A DNA stretch of 26,831 bases from Mnemiopsis leidyi. Its lineage: Eukaryota > Ctenophora > Tentaculata > Lobata > Bolinopsidae. This document shows, in pieces, positions 12,801-21,400 of this stretch (position 1 is the stretch's first letter; the number at the start of each line of letters is the position of its first letter). The DNA is taken from the NCBI GenBank assembly GCA_000226015.1, contig JH153180.1, positions 22,336 through 49,166 of the forward strand. The letters are read 5' to 3'. Below the pieces are notes generated by a model that saw nothing but the letters and a program-made list of their open reading frames with translations, ran no database searches and was not told where the DNA came from. The position numbers and the translations under genes are program-made.

Positions 12801-15800
12801 GGGCCAGGTCTTAGATTTCACCTCGTGTGGGGAAGGTCTCTTTTGTATGAAGTAAGAAATTGATAGAAGTTTTCAGACAAGATTTTAATTTATATTTTGT
12901 TCCTTGCATAAATAATAAATATTCAAAGGTTAGAGAGAAGATTTACTGGTTCCAATCTAACCCCATAGCATTACACCTTATTCCACCTTGTCAGTAAAGT
13001 GTGCACGTACGAAGAGCCGACCAAATGTCCGTCTCTGAACGGCACTGAGTGCGGGGGACATGGTGAATGTAACAATCTCAATCAGTGTCACTGCGACAAG
13101 GACTGGGGTAGCGATCTTTGTGTTGACTTCGGCGGCGGAGGAGGTAAGATTTTCAGAAAAATATATTTCTTGTTGCACTTTATTGGAGACCGGGGTCCCT
13201 CGGTCTCAAGCCAAATACACTGATCATCGGGATATAAAGTTGAGGATTAAATAGTGAAATATTTGATGTTTACAAACAATATGTCAGGAAAGGAAATTAT
13301 TATGTTAAACCAAAAAGAGATATCGAGGCTGCTCAGTGTTGGTAGGTGTTAAGTCCGGCGTGGTATTCGCCAGTCTTGTCTGTGTATGTGCTGGCGGGAC
13401 TTCTTCAGCTGTTTTCTGGTGCTAGCATGGCGTTTATTAGACTAGAGAGACTAAATACTTCCTGAATACCTTTCAACCTTATTGAAGATTTATGATAATT
13501 TAGGCAGACTGCAGAGCTTTTCTTTTATTTTATTTCTCATAATTTTTCCTACTTTTCAAATGGACTCGTGTTTGGATACCATCTTTAACCTTATGCTGCT
13601 AGAGCTCCAGAGGTTATCTGTAGAACATAAAAATTCGCACTTATTTTAATTTTGCCCTTTTATCTCGAATTAACCAATTGTTCGTTGCCAAATCGGTATA
13701 CCATCTTCAGTGCTCTTCAAGGTTTGGAGAAGGACAGTCAGCTACAACTAAATCAACTCATTTTAAAATCCACCATTTTGTTAGTGCTAAACTGTCTCGT
13801 GGTGTGTAGATATTTGCCCATCCTCGGAACTTAATCAATATTCTTTGTCATGGGCATGCGTCATAACTAATTAGATTATTTCTGAAGAACTCGCAATATT
13901 CCAACCATTATGACCAGGAAACGAATAATAGCCTGATAAATCGGCCGTATGACTTAAATATCACGAGGACCATTACCGACAGACAAAGACCCTGACGTAG
14001 AATTACACCAAATACGTCTACTATAAATTGTAGGTCGCACGAGTAGCCGACATAAAGGATAAAGTGGACAAAAAGTAGAGCCAGATGTTCAGCACAACCG
14101 TCACCTACTCAGATCCAGGATCGTTAAGACAACTACCACATTAATTACTCACAATTGCAAGAGACTGCTTATCACCTTTCTCTTTGACCACTTGGAGCTG
14201 CACGAGGTCTTAATGGGTATATGAACTAATGTTGGACTCTTCTGTAATAGATCTGTCTTAGTAGCAGGTCTAATTAGAGGTTGAATTGTAACTTTTATTA
14301 TCTCCCCTGATTATTATCAACTCACATCTGTCACGAGCTAGATAGAACTTCAAAAGACGTTTAAACAAGTCAGGCTGCTCGCTTGAAGGTAGCTAGAGTA
14401 TGAGAGTGCTTATCTTACTTGTGGTATATGTACTGACTGGAGTTCGGGCCGATGGTTTCTCCCCGAAAGACAAATCAGTGCGGGAAGCATACCGAGAATG
14501 GTCTGGAAGATATGTCGCGGGAAAAGAGGGGGAACTCCGGACCGGAGATCTACAACGGTTCAAGATTTTCGAGTCAAACTTTAGGTACGTCAAGAAGATG
14601 TCCGGAAACAAGATGGGATTTGAGATGGAACTGAACATGTTTGCAGACAAGTCAGAACAAGAACTGGAAAGTTACGTAGGTGTAAACATGACAGAGATGT
14701 TTTCCCTGACTGTAGCCGGCCCATCCCCACCTCTCCTGTCTTCAACTCCCGTGCCTCTGTCTAAAGATCACCGGAGAGAGACGGGTCTCACTCCACCTCG
14801 AGCTATCGATCACACCCACTGTGGAGGAGGCTCCTGGGCCCACTCTGTCATAGCAGTTCTGGAGTCCCGGTACAAGACCCTCACTGATGAGATGGTCCTG
14901 TTCTCGGAGCAGGAGTTGTTGGACTGCTCCTACACTGACGGTAGAGACTCTTGTTGTGGTGGGTACATGACAGCAGGGTTCCAATATGTCCTCGATAAAG
15001 ATAGGATAGCAGACAAACGACACTACCCTACATACGGGAGTACTGGGACCTGCCATAGTCAACACTTCCCTAACGCCCTCTCCCGAGCCCGGGTTACTGA
15101 GTACAGGAGGCTACCTGAAGGGGAGGACAACTTGATGAGAGAAGTGTCTGTCTCCGGTCCGGTGTCTGTTGGGATAAGGGCAGACAGATCTCTCTACTTT
15201 TACAGGAGCGGACTTTACGACCCTACTCAATGCTGGAGCGGAGACATCAACCACGCTGTAACTGCAGTCGGCTACCAGCCCGACCGGTGGATTATCAAGA
15301 ACTGTTGGGGCACCTCCTGGGGGAGTCTCAACGGCTTTGCTTACCTGAGCAGGAAGTACGAGAATGTCTGCAAGATCTCTAATTTCCCTGTTACAGTATC
15401 TATGAGTCTGAGAGAAAGTTCCGACCCAGATAACTGGTGTCCTCACGTCCCCAAACCGGACAGAGAACCTTGCTGGTCTGCAACAGACTACACGGGAGTC
15501 TGGAACAAGGTCTACTGTGAGTATAACAACTGTTGTTGGGACGCAGACAACCAGGAGTGTTATGTCAAGGCCAAGATCACCTTGTACGAGAAGCGGAACT
15601 TTGAAGGAGTGTCTGCTACCTTCTACGGTTCTATACCCGACCTCCAACCGTACGGTATTACCAGAGTCGCACATTCTATACGTGTACACTACGGGAACTT
15701 CATGGCTTACACGAACGTTAACTACGGAGAAAGCGGGGGGTCGTGGGAGAATCTCTCTTTGGGAGTGCTGGAAGGAGGTCACGGGTACGCTAACCTTGAT

Positions 15801-18800
15801 GACTTCAGCTTTTCCCACTCAATCTCTTCTATTCGAGCTTTATCTTCCAGCAAGCATGTGATCACACTGTTTACTCATACACATGCGCGCGGCGCAGCAC
15901 GTGCAATTTTAAAACAAGACTACTGGGTCGGAGGAGATTGGAACGACAAGTTTTCGTCAGCTTTCACGAAGGGAAAGTGGAGGTTGTGTGACCACACCAG
16001 CTACAAAGGAGACTGTGAGACTGTTTACAGTGGGATTACAAGGAGTTTCAGCAAGGTCAACGACAAGATCAGCTCTGTGCTCGAAGTCAACTAATCTGAA
16101 CAATAACTTCTGTGCTTTTCGTTGAGACAATTCTAGTTTTATTTTGTTTGTCTTGCCAGCCTTCAAAGCAGTTGTTTTTGGTGTGAAGCACTTGTGCTTG
16201 TCTCTCGTCAACCAACTTTCAGCTTGTTATAGAGTTACAAATTCTAGAATGAAGGCAAGGCCATCACTATGAAATATAAGTTGAGAAAATCAAAAACAGT
16301 CGTGGTGTATTAATCTATAAGTACTGACAATGACTTCAAAATCTGTTGTACAAGCCTGTAACATCTACTTTTCAGTGGCAGCATACAAGACGATAATAAT
16401 AATACTGTGTATAGCGGTAGTTCTGGTTCCACTCATCGTCGGAGTCCTGGTCTTCATCTTCAAACACAAGTTTGACATGCAGAAGATGAAAGAAGAACAA
16501 TCTAGAATGTAAGTTAAAACTGCTGTGTACACTGTACCTCGTAACGCACGATCGGCTGTAAAAATTGTTAAATATAATGGGGACTGATCCGATAATAAAT
16601 CTGTGTTCAGAACCTTAAATTGCGATGTGGGAATAATTAATCTGTGGCTGTGCCTGATTGAATGTTACCCCTGATTCCGTTTGATCACGTGACCATACTG
16701 TAGAGCTCGAGGAATCAGAAGATTCAGCTCCAGAGCCTTCAGCCGTCAGGGATCCACAAGATCTGATATCTCTGTTGGCAACGTAAAGATGCCTGCGGTT
16801 ACCAAGGGCTACAAAAGGTAACTATTTGATTCTTGTCAGATTCGCTGCATGTTCAATACAAAATATTATTCTAGCTATGATTGAATATCGATAAATTCGA
16901 ATGGACTAATTGTTAGCTGTACTATTTGTCGCTGCTGGGTGCTGTAAATACTTGCCCAATGCTTACATGGCTGTACTCTGTAGCAGAGCAATTGCACCGA
17001 TGGAGACACTTCCACAAGATACGGTTTACTCTAACCCTTCGTCCGAAAACCACGCGCCCGCATGCAATGGCAAAAGCGGCTATAGCGCGGGTGCTCGGGC
17101 CAAGGCTGGCTCGTTTCTGTCAGGGATAAGGTCAGAGTGTGTACCAGAGCAGATCTAGTGTGTCTTATCTTACCCCGTGTACACTTGTATCTTTGTGCTA
17201 AATGTACTGGTGCTTTCTCTTTAGATTTTGTTTTCTCTTATGATGTGGCTGTTGCCATTCAGAAGTATTTGGGGGAACCATACTGGCTCTTCATAAAATT
17301 TGGTAAACTTTAGTTAAGGGTAAGCCGAATTTTTTATAAGGATTAAACTTCGACTCAAATTTAAACAAATTAATGAATGATCAAAGCTATTTTTGTTGGC
17401 GAGTTGTGAAAACAAGTAAATTTTCTTCTAGTCCCCGAGATGAGATCTACACATACATAAACAGAGTCAGGGGCACGTAAGTCTTTTTAAAAAATCAAGC
17501 ATGCTAATGGGATCCTAACGGGGGCATTCTTCGAAATCTTTATGATGAATAGGAATATCAGAAAAGGCATGTCTATTCTTCTTTTTTTGGCAAATTTAGT
17601 TGATAATTAGAACACAACTATATTAGGCAAATAATTTGAGCTAGAGGATTACTAGAGGCATGCCTTTTGCATAATCGCAGTATGGTGTCTAATTTATCAA
17701 AAGAGGATACCTAATTGCATCCCAAAGAAAGCATGTTTAGTAATACATAGTATGGCCTAAACATACAAAGTACAAACACTTCGTCACTCAAATTTCGTGA
17801 TCGACTGATTGAGCCATTGAGCCTGCATGCGCTTACCCTTTTAAAATCGACTTCAAAGCACAGCGTCTAGATATTGAACTTTGAAGTGTCTACTGACATT
17901 CATAAAATTTGGATGAAATCGTTATTCAAATCTTTGCAAAAAAATGTTTCTTATCTTGATATAAACAGCTACTGGATTAGTCTTGTCATCAGAATTGAGC
18001 AATGACGTCTTAAAATCTGACTTATGATCTTTAAACTGTGGTCATCTGTCTGCGTTCTACAAATAGGTAGCAAATACTTTGCCCTGCTCAACTTTTGCAA
18101 AATGGAGACCGTAAGGTGTTGTTCTTGACAGCGAGCTTTCTCTTCAGCTATACTGAGTATCTACCAGTAGATAATCCTGAAAACACCCTTGTTTGGTGAG
18201 AATTTTTGTCACGTGACTTGAAAGCACATTTCTGTTTGTTCAGCAAGTTTAATTTAAGCCTCCTGTTGGAGTACTTAACATTTTGTGTTTATCTTACACT
18301 TCTTCTGTTTAGGGTTCCGAAGATTGAGATGCCTACAATCACAATGAAACCCGATAAATCTGCTAAACCCGACAAATCTACCAAGCCAACAGCCACCAAA
18401 AAACCTGATAAACCTACCAAGCCATCCATCACCACCACGAAACCCGACAACTCCAACAAACCGAACGGAAAAGCAAAGAAAATAGAAACAAGGGTGCCGC
18501 CGCCACCACCGCCACCATCCTCCGCCAAGAATAGATTTGGGACTACTCCGAAACCAGCTAACAACTTGTCTCCACTCAGCTCTAATCATTCATCACCAAA
18601 CTCAAGGTAATTTGTTTCACTGAATAAATATAATATTGTTATAGAATTAGAATAAGAATTAGAATTAGAATTAGAATTAGAATTAGAATTAGAATTAGAA
18701 TTAGAATTAGAATTAGAATTAGAATTAGAATTAGAATTAGAATTAGAATTAGAATTAGAATTAGAATTAGAATTAGAATTAGAATTAGAATTAGAATTAT

Positions 18801-21400
18801 AAATCGTATTACATTTAATAAAATATTTTAACTCTCAATAAACAACTTTATTACGGTTGAAGGTTCTTCCGGATAATTATAAAATTTTTTTATCTTATTG
18901 CTGGAAGAGAAACTTAATTGGGTTTACAAAGTTCAATCGACCATATGAATATTTTAAAGTGCGCTATCTTTTTCACCGATTCATATTATTTTTTACCGAT
19001 TCATTTTACCGATTCATTATTAAAGCAGAGCTAGGTTTTAAGAGCCGCAAAGCGATGAGTTTCTTGTTGCAGCCTCTGTTTATAGATAAAAAAGTACAAG
19101 CACTAAAGTTGTAAGAGATATCCACGTGCTTTATGCTTTTGGCGGTAATTTTTGTTCTGATAAAATGAGCCAGGATCATATTTATCTTTATTTGTATGCA
19201 GATATTCGTATTATCCGCACAGGACGTTACCAAGAAACTTGTAAGTATAAACGTCGAGAAATCGGAGAAATTGATCGAAAACCCAACAAACTTTTATCTT
19301 GTACTTTTGAACTTTTATTCATGCATGTCCCTACCCTGCCCGAAGTCTTTTATTTATTATTCATTTTATTGGTTATTGAAATTCGTATTAACTTCATACT
19401 TTTGAACCATGAGTTTTTTGTGCAACAATCTGTGATCTGTGAGTGTATTCAATGCTCAAGTTATATGATGAAATGATATTTTTGGTGGAACTGTTGTTCT
19501 AAAAGGGTCGGTCCGAACACTTAAGTTATATTTATTCGCATTCAGAAATTATCCGCACAGAACGTTACCAAGAAACTTGTAAGTATAAACGTCGAGAAAT
19601 CGGAGAAATTGATCAAAAATCTTACAAATTTATATCTCAATTTCTTAATCCAATATTCTTAACTTAAAGTCATGCATGTCTTTAACTTGCCCATTCCTCT
19701 ATTTTACTTTTTATACTTGGTCATTCTAGTTTACGCTCAAATTCAATTCGCCTGTAATTCTATCCTATAGTTTCAATTCTATCAAGATTCAGTCAGCACT
19801 TAGAATAAAAGATTAACTTCCTGAACTTAACATCCAACTCGATTGTTGGTTTTTTGTTTCAGTTCATTTTCTTTAACAGGGTATAACGTTTTGCCTATTT
19901 TGTTTAATATTCATTTCATATTTTTATCGAGCTATTTATTTTTGTATTTCGTCCTAACTTTTTGATTAATTCCTAACATATAATTCATGTAAATCCTCTT
20001 CTCTTCAGTATCTTCTTTTATTGGGAATTAATTGACTGGGCTATAGAAGTATAGAAATTACTATAGCTATTTATGAAACTAACCCATTCCCTAAAATAAC
20101 ATTCTCTCTAAAATAACATTTGCAGCAACTCAAGACTTAACAGCTCTGGTCCCCCTCCTGTCCCACCACCCCCTGCCCCTGAAGGGGGAGCCGTCCTAAG
20201 GAACGCTAGAGAGGGTCTTCGTCCTGCAAGAATGGACGCCAGAACGTAAGTTGCATAAGTTACACACTATAAAAGTTTCACCTTTCATTTTTTCAAAATT
20301 AAAGTTTTCTATTTTTACCGATCTTGCAGCATTCTCTGTTATATACTTTGTATTGTTGTATACTTTGTATTGTTACCAATGCGATCGCAGCGCTCCAGTA
20401 AACAAAAACACTAACAAGTTGTACTTCAGTCACAGTGAGACGTTCAAGAACAAGATCAATATTCCCACAAACTCGCTGTCCGACAAGCCGGTGAGCGAGT
20501 CTAACCTGGCCAAGAAACCGCTACAAGCTCCCAAGCTCCTAGCTGGGAGATCCAGGGAGAGCAAGAAACTGCAGATATCAGGCCCAAGTACCGGCTCAGG
20601 ACACAGTTTGACTGGACTGGACGGCAGGCCCAAATCTCTCCTGGCGACCACCGACATAAAACAGTAAGTCCTGGCGTTCTGAAGTTCTTGTCGATGTTAC
20701 TTTTTAGAGTTATCGTTAATGTTGCATGCTTGATTATTAGAACATATATATATCCATATATATATGGATTAACATCTTTTAGTAAAAGTATACTTTTAGA
20801 CTTGGTTTTTTCAATAGAGAAAATGCTTACTCGGTGCTTGTTTTGCATGTTCGATTGAAAAGATTGCAGTAGGGCTTTGCATCTTAAAGGCTAACTGGTT
20901 GTAACTTATTTTATTCAATTCGCTAGGGCGATTATGAACTTTTCGGGTGAAAGCGTTGACAGGTAGACAGTCTGACCACTGATTTGTCGATCATTATTTT
21001 CATGTAAAATGATTATAATCATTGTGAAATTCGTTTTCTAATTTGTTCAATTTCAATCATCAATGATAAATTCCTCTGATTTTATTAAAGGATGTATCGA
21101 ATCGCTGTTTTCAAGAATCGGTTATGTTTTTAAATTCTGAGTCCTTCTTGTATTTGAAGCAAACACTAACCCAGAGCAAGATTCCCATAGATTTTAACAC
21201 CATGTGTCACCAGCATGTTTTCTTCCTAATTGCAGAAATTTTAATAACGTTTAAAATCAGCGGAATTAAACCTCGGAAAAGATATTCAAGTTTAACATGT
21301 ATACGTTCCCAGGTCTAATGACAGCGTTAACACGGTGAGCTCAACGCGGGCCCTCTTCGACCCCAAGATCAAGAAGAAGCCCCCATCAAGATGGAACTAG
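5435..21400 (+). CDS. ADAM-family metalloprotease-disintegrin (ADAM12/19-type), multi-exon, complete
   Basis: Membrane-anchored zinc endopeptidase expected to shed cell-surface proteins and to bind integrins or matrix. Core exons: 5435-5507, 5929-5984, 7227-7297, 7801-7947, 8174-8385, 8483-8650, 8955-9013, 9306-9400, 9924-10004, 10208-10425, 10578-10768, 10987-11157, 11572-11664, 11852-11959, 12158-12300, 12447-12602, 12732-12851, 12995-13143, 16376-16508, 16704-16817, 17432-17476, 18313-18606, 20126-20245, 20391-20663, 21313-21400. Every junction is GT-AG with matching phase, giving 3,378 bases (1,125 aa plus stop). Exons at 16987-17130 and 18148-18195 would raise this to 1,189 aa. Domain order: signal peptide, prodomain, furin site RQKR (201-204), metalloprotease with HEVGHVMGMYHD (367-378) and Met-turn CIMYP (420-424), disintegrin, cysteine-rich, EGF, one membrane span (about 777-799), long proline-rich tail. 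The protease should be active. The ATG at 5435 was chosen because a stop lies just upstream in frame. Resemblance to ADAM12/19 over other ADAMs is inferred from the active site and tail. Confidence 0.93.
5985..7226. other. ADAM intron, 1.2 kb, no gene seen
   Basis: This lies between prodomain exons 2 and 3. An open stretch near 6150-6370 contains protein-like sequence, but its available splice sites do not match the phase 0 boundaries of the flanking exons and it has an internal stop in the required frame. No repeat array or RNA gene was seen. Confidence 0.5.
9408..9704. repeat. 35-bp minisatellite, eight copies plus a partial
   Basis: Unit starts fall at 9416, 9451, 9486, 9521, 9556, 9591, 9626 and 9661, exactly 35 bases apart, and the copies are almost identical. 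Each unit reads roughly GACTATACTTATATTTGTAC then ATGTGTGTTATAACA and contains the palindrome TGTACA. The array begins only seven bases after the splice donor at 9401 in a catalytic-domain intron. Near-perfect identity implies recent expansion. There are no unique spacers. Confidence 0.95.
9736..9890. repeat. (CA)43 microsatellite followed by CAGA/GACA-rich tract
   Basis: An uninterrupted CA dinucleotide run covers about 9736-9821 (some 43 copies), then about 65 bases of CAGA/GACA-type tetranucleotides. Long cysteine/valine or histidine/threonine open frames across it are artefacts of the repeat. It sits in the same ADAM intron as the 35-bp minisatellite. Length is likely polymorphic. Confidence 0.95.
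10987..11664 (+). other. Disintegrin domain exons
   Basis: Exons 10987-11157 and 11572-11664 encode about residues 458-545. The start CGNAIIEPGETCDCG is the classic disintegrin opening, followed by D-P-C-C and a cysteine ladder. The integrin loop lies in the second exon around CRGKSEGMECDFEETC. It has the usual E-C-D and E-x-C framework but no RGD, so any integrin binding would be RGD-independent. The intervening intron starts with the 38-bp repeat array. Confidence 0.88.
11175..11335. repeat. 38-bp minisatellite, four copies plus a partial
   Basis: Units begin at 11175, 11213, 11249, 11287 and 11325 (spacing 38, 36, 38, 38). Each has TGTTTGGGAG, then TAAGTCTGTTGCTGTGAAAT or a one-base variant. 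The array starts 17 bases inside the intron between the two disintegrin exons. Confidence 0.9.
11852..13143 (+). other. ADAM cysteine-rich and EGF-like exons
   Basis: Exons 11852-11959, 12158-12300, 12447-12602 and 12732-12851 encode the cysteine-rich domain (about 546-720). Family landmarks are CPRDTYKQDGRTC, G-N-C-G and K-H-C-G-L-L-N-C. The acidic insert around AENEDEETDGF is unusual before the terminal cysteines. Exon 12995-13143 encodes the EGF-like domain with CGGHGECNNLNQCHC and a final D-L-C (about 732-763), then a run of five glycines at the junction with the next exon. It is the last ectodomain exon before the large intron that holds the nested gene. Confidence 0.87.
13144..14399. 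other. 5' part of the large ADAM intron; leader of the nested gene
   Basis: There is no coding signal on either strand. If the splice donor at 13144 is not used, the ADAM frame reads on for about 26 residues to a stop near 13221, giving a protein that ends after the EGF domain. A TATAAAT at 14022-14028 is the clearest candidate core promoter for the nested gene, but it lies about 370 bases before the ATG, so the leader is uncertain. Confidence 0.4.
14022..14028 (+). promoter_or_regulatory. Possible TATA box of the nested gene
   Basis: TATAAAT is the only good TATA match in the 1.2 kb before the nested ATG. Its distance of about 370 bases implies a long leader or a small 5' intron. No other promoter element is evident. 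Confidence 0.2.
14400..16094 (+). CDS. Secreted papain-fold protein with Ser in place of catalytic Cys, fused to trefoil and two beta/gamma-crystallin domains
   Basis: A single-exon gene of 564 aa. Residues 1-18 are a signal peptide. About 25-95 is an I29-type inhibitor prodomain (LNMFAD is the family N-x-F-A-D signature). About 130-335 is a C1A papain fold: HCGGGSWAHS occupies the active-site position, with S145 (codon TCC) where the nucleophilic Cys belongs, one extra residue in the loop, and His138 instead of the oxyanion Gln. INHAVTAVGY supplies His285 and WIIKNCWGTSWG supplies Asn301. Residues 347-391 are a six-cysteine P-type trefoil (YNNCCWDADNQEC). About 392-475 and 480-563 are two beta/gamma-crystallin domains; only the second has intact calcium motifs (NDKFSS 515-520, NDKISS 554-559). 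Cys-to-Ser changes are known in silicateins and TINAG proteins. Peptidase activity is doubtful; a structural, mucus or matrix role is inference. It lies wholly inside an ADAM intron on the same strand. Confidence 0.92.
   Translation: MRVLILLVVYVLTGVRADGFSPKDKSVREAYREWSGRYVAGKEGELRTGDLQRFKIFESNFRYVKKMSGNKMGFEMELNMFADKSEQELESYVGVNMTEMFSLTVAGPSPPLLSSTPVPLSKDHRRETGLTPPRAIDHTHCGGGSWAHSVIAVLESRYKTLTDEMVLFSEQELLDCSYTDGRDSCCGGYMTAGFQYVLDKDRIADKRHYPTYGSTGTCHSQHFPNALSRARVTEYRRLPEGEDNLMREVSVSGPVSVGIRADRSLYFYRSGLYDPTQCWSGDINHAVTAVGYQPDRWIIKNCWGTSWGSLNGFAYLSRKYENVCKISNFPVTVSMSLRESSDPDNWCPHVPKPDREPCWSATDYTGVWNKVYCEYNNCCWDADNQECYVKAKITLYEKRNFEGVSATFYGSIPDLQPYGITRVAHSIRVHYGNFMAYTNVNYGESGGSWENLSLGVLEGGHGYANLDDFSFSHSISSIRALSSSKHVITLFTHTHARGAARAILKQDYWVGGDWNDKFSSAFTKGKWRLCDHTSYKGDCETVYSGITRSFSKVNDKISSVLEVN
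16987..17130 (+). other. Additional ADAM tail exon (144 bp, phase 2-2)
   Basis: Between the exons at 16704-16817 and 17432-17476 there is an open segment bounded by a CAG acceptor and an ATAAG|GTCAGA donor. It begins and ends in phase 2 and so inserts 48 residues without disturbing either neighbour. The peptide includes METLPQDTVYSNPSSENHAP, with a tyrosine motif (VYSNP) suited to SH2-type binding, and is richer in G+C than the flanking introns. Whether it is constitutive or a cassette cannot be read from the DNA. The acceptor is a tandem TAGCAG, allowing a one-codon choice. Confidence 0.65.
18148..18195 (+). other. Candidate 48-bp ADAM tail exon (phase 2-2)
   Basis: A pyrimidine-rich acceptor (CTTTCTCTTCAG) is followed by 48 open bases and a GTTTG|GTGAGA donor. 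Starting and ending in phase 2, it would add 16 residues, essentially YTEYLPVDNPENTLV, between the exons at 17432 and 18313. The two tyrosines, next to YINRV of the previous exon, suggest a phosphotyrosine patch. The good splice signals and matching phase support it; transcript data would settle it. Confidence 0.5.
18643..18799. repeat. (TTAGAA) hexanucleotide array, about 26 copies
   Basis: Nearly perfect tandem TTAGAA units fill about 157 bases of the ADAM intron after the poly-proline exon, beginning about 37 bases beyond its donor. The unit differs at two positions from the common animal telomere repeat TTAGGG. At this internal site it is best read as an ordinary microsatellite. Confidence 0.95.
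19202..19240 (+). other. Candidate ADAM tail microexon A (39 bp)
   Basis: The acceptor TTTGTATGCAG and donor CTT|GTAAGTATA enclose 39 bases that are open in phase 2-2. They would insert 13 residues with the core YPHRTLPRN between the exons at 18313-18606 and 20126-20245. A diverged copy with its own acceptor and donor lies about 340 bases downstream. RTLPR partly resembles a class I SH3 ligand (R-x-L-P). Confidence 0.45.
19546..19578 (+). other. Candidate ADAM tail microexon B (33 bp), duplicate of A
   Basis: This is a second copy of the microexon, with acceptor CGCATTCAG and the identical donor CTT|GTAAGTATA. It is 33 bases long, also phase 2-2, and would insert 11 residues with the same core YPHRTLPRN. 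Within the shared core the only base change (AGG to AGA) is silent. The duplication covers about 150 bases including intron flanks, roughly 19185-19345 and 19530-19695. Confidence 0.45.
20752..20769. repeat. 18-bp perfect palindrome in the last ADAM intron
   Basis: ATCCATATATATATGGAT is its own reverse complement. It is AT-rich and short, and may be a chance product of a TA microsatellite. Confidence 0.8.
20927..20962 (+). other. Candidate ADAM tail microexon C (36 bp)
   Basis: In the last ADAM intron, an acceptor with a T-rich tract (CAATTCGCTAG) and a GACAG|GTAGAC donor flank 36 open bases in phase 2-2. They would insert 12 residues containing AIMNFSGESVD. The donor is weaker than average and there is no second copy, so this could be chance. 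Confidence 0.3.

Larger units (their letters stand above)
16376..21400 (+). other. ADAM transmembrane and cytoplasmic-tail exons
   Basis: Exon 16376-16508 encodes the single membrane span (about 777-799) followed by a basic KHK stop-transfer. The tail (from about residue 800) is spread over exons 16704-16817, 17432-17476, 18313-18606, 20126-20245, 20391-20663 and 21313-21400, plus the extra exons listed separately. Exon 18313-18606 carries lysine/proline/aspartate repeats of the type K-P-D-K and a run of seven prolines (VPPPPPPPSS). Exon 20126-20245 carries SGPPPVPPPPAP. Both are likely SH3 or WW ligands, as in ADAM9/12/19 tails. Every intron here is phase 2. The protein ends PPSRWN. Confidence 0.87.

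Noticed and set aside
15111-15818. Open frame of 235 codons on the minus strand
   Set aside because: It lies wholly inside the nested papain-type gene in antisense and has no recognisable motif; it is a shadow of that coding sequence.
18643-18799. Interstitial telomere repeat
   Set aside because: The unit is TTAGAA, not TTAGGG, and no true telomere units are mixed in.
19073-19110. A 38-bp exon-like segment between TTCTTGTTGCAG and GTAAGAG
   Set aside because: In the required phase it meets TAG after four codons and its length is not a multiple of three. It could be a poison exon but nothing supports that.
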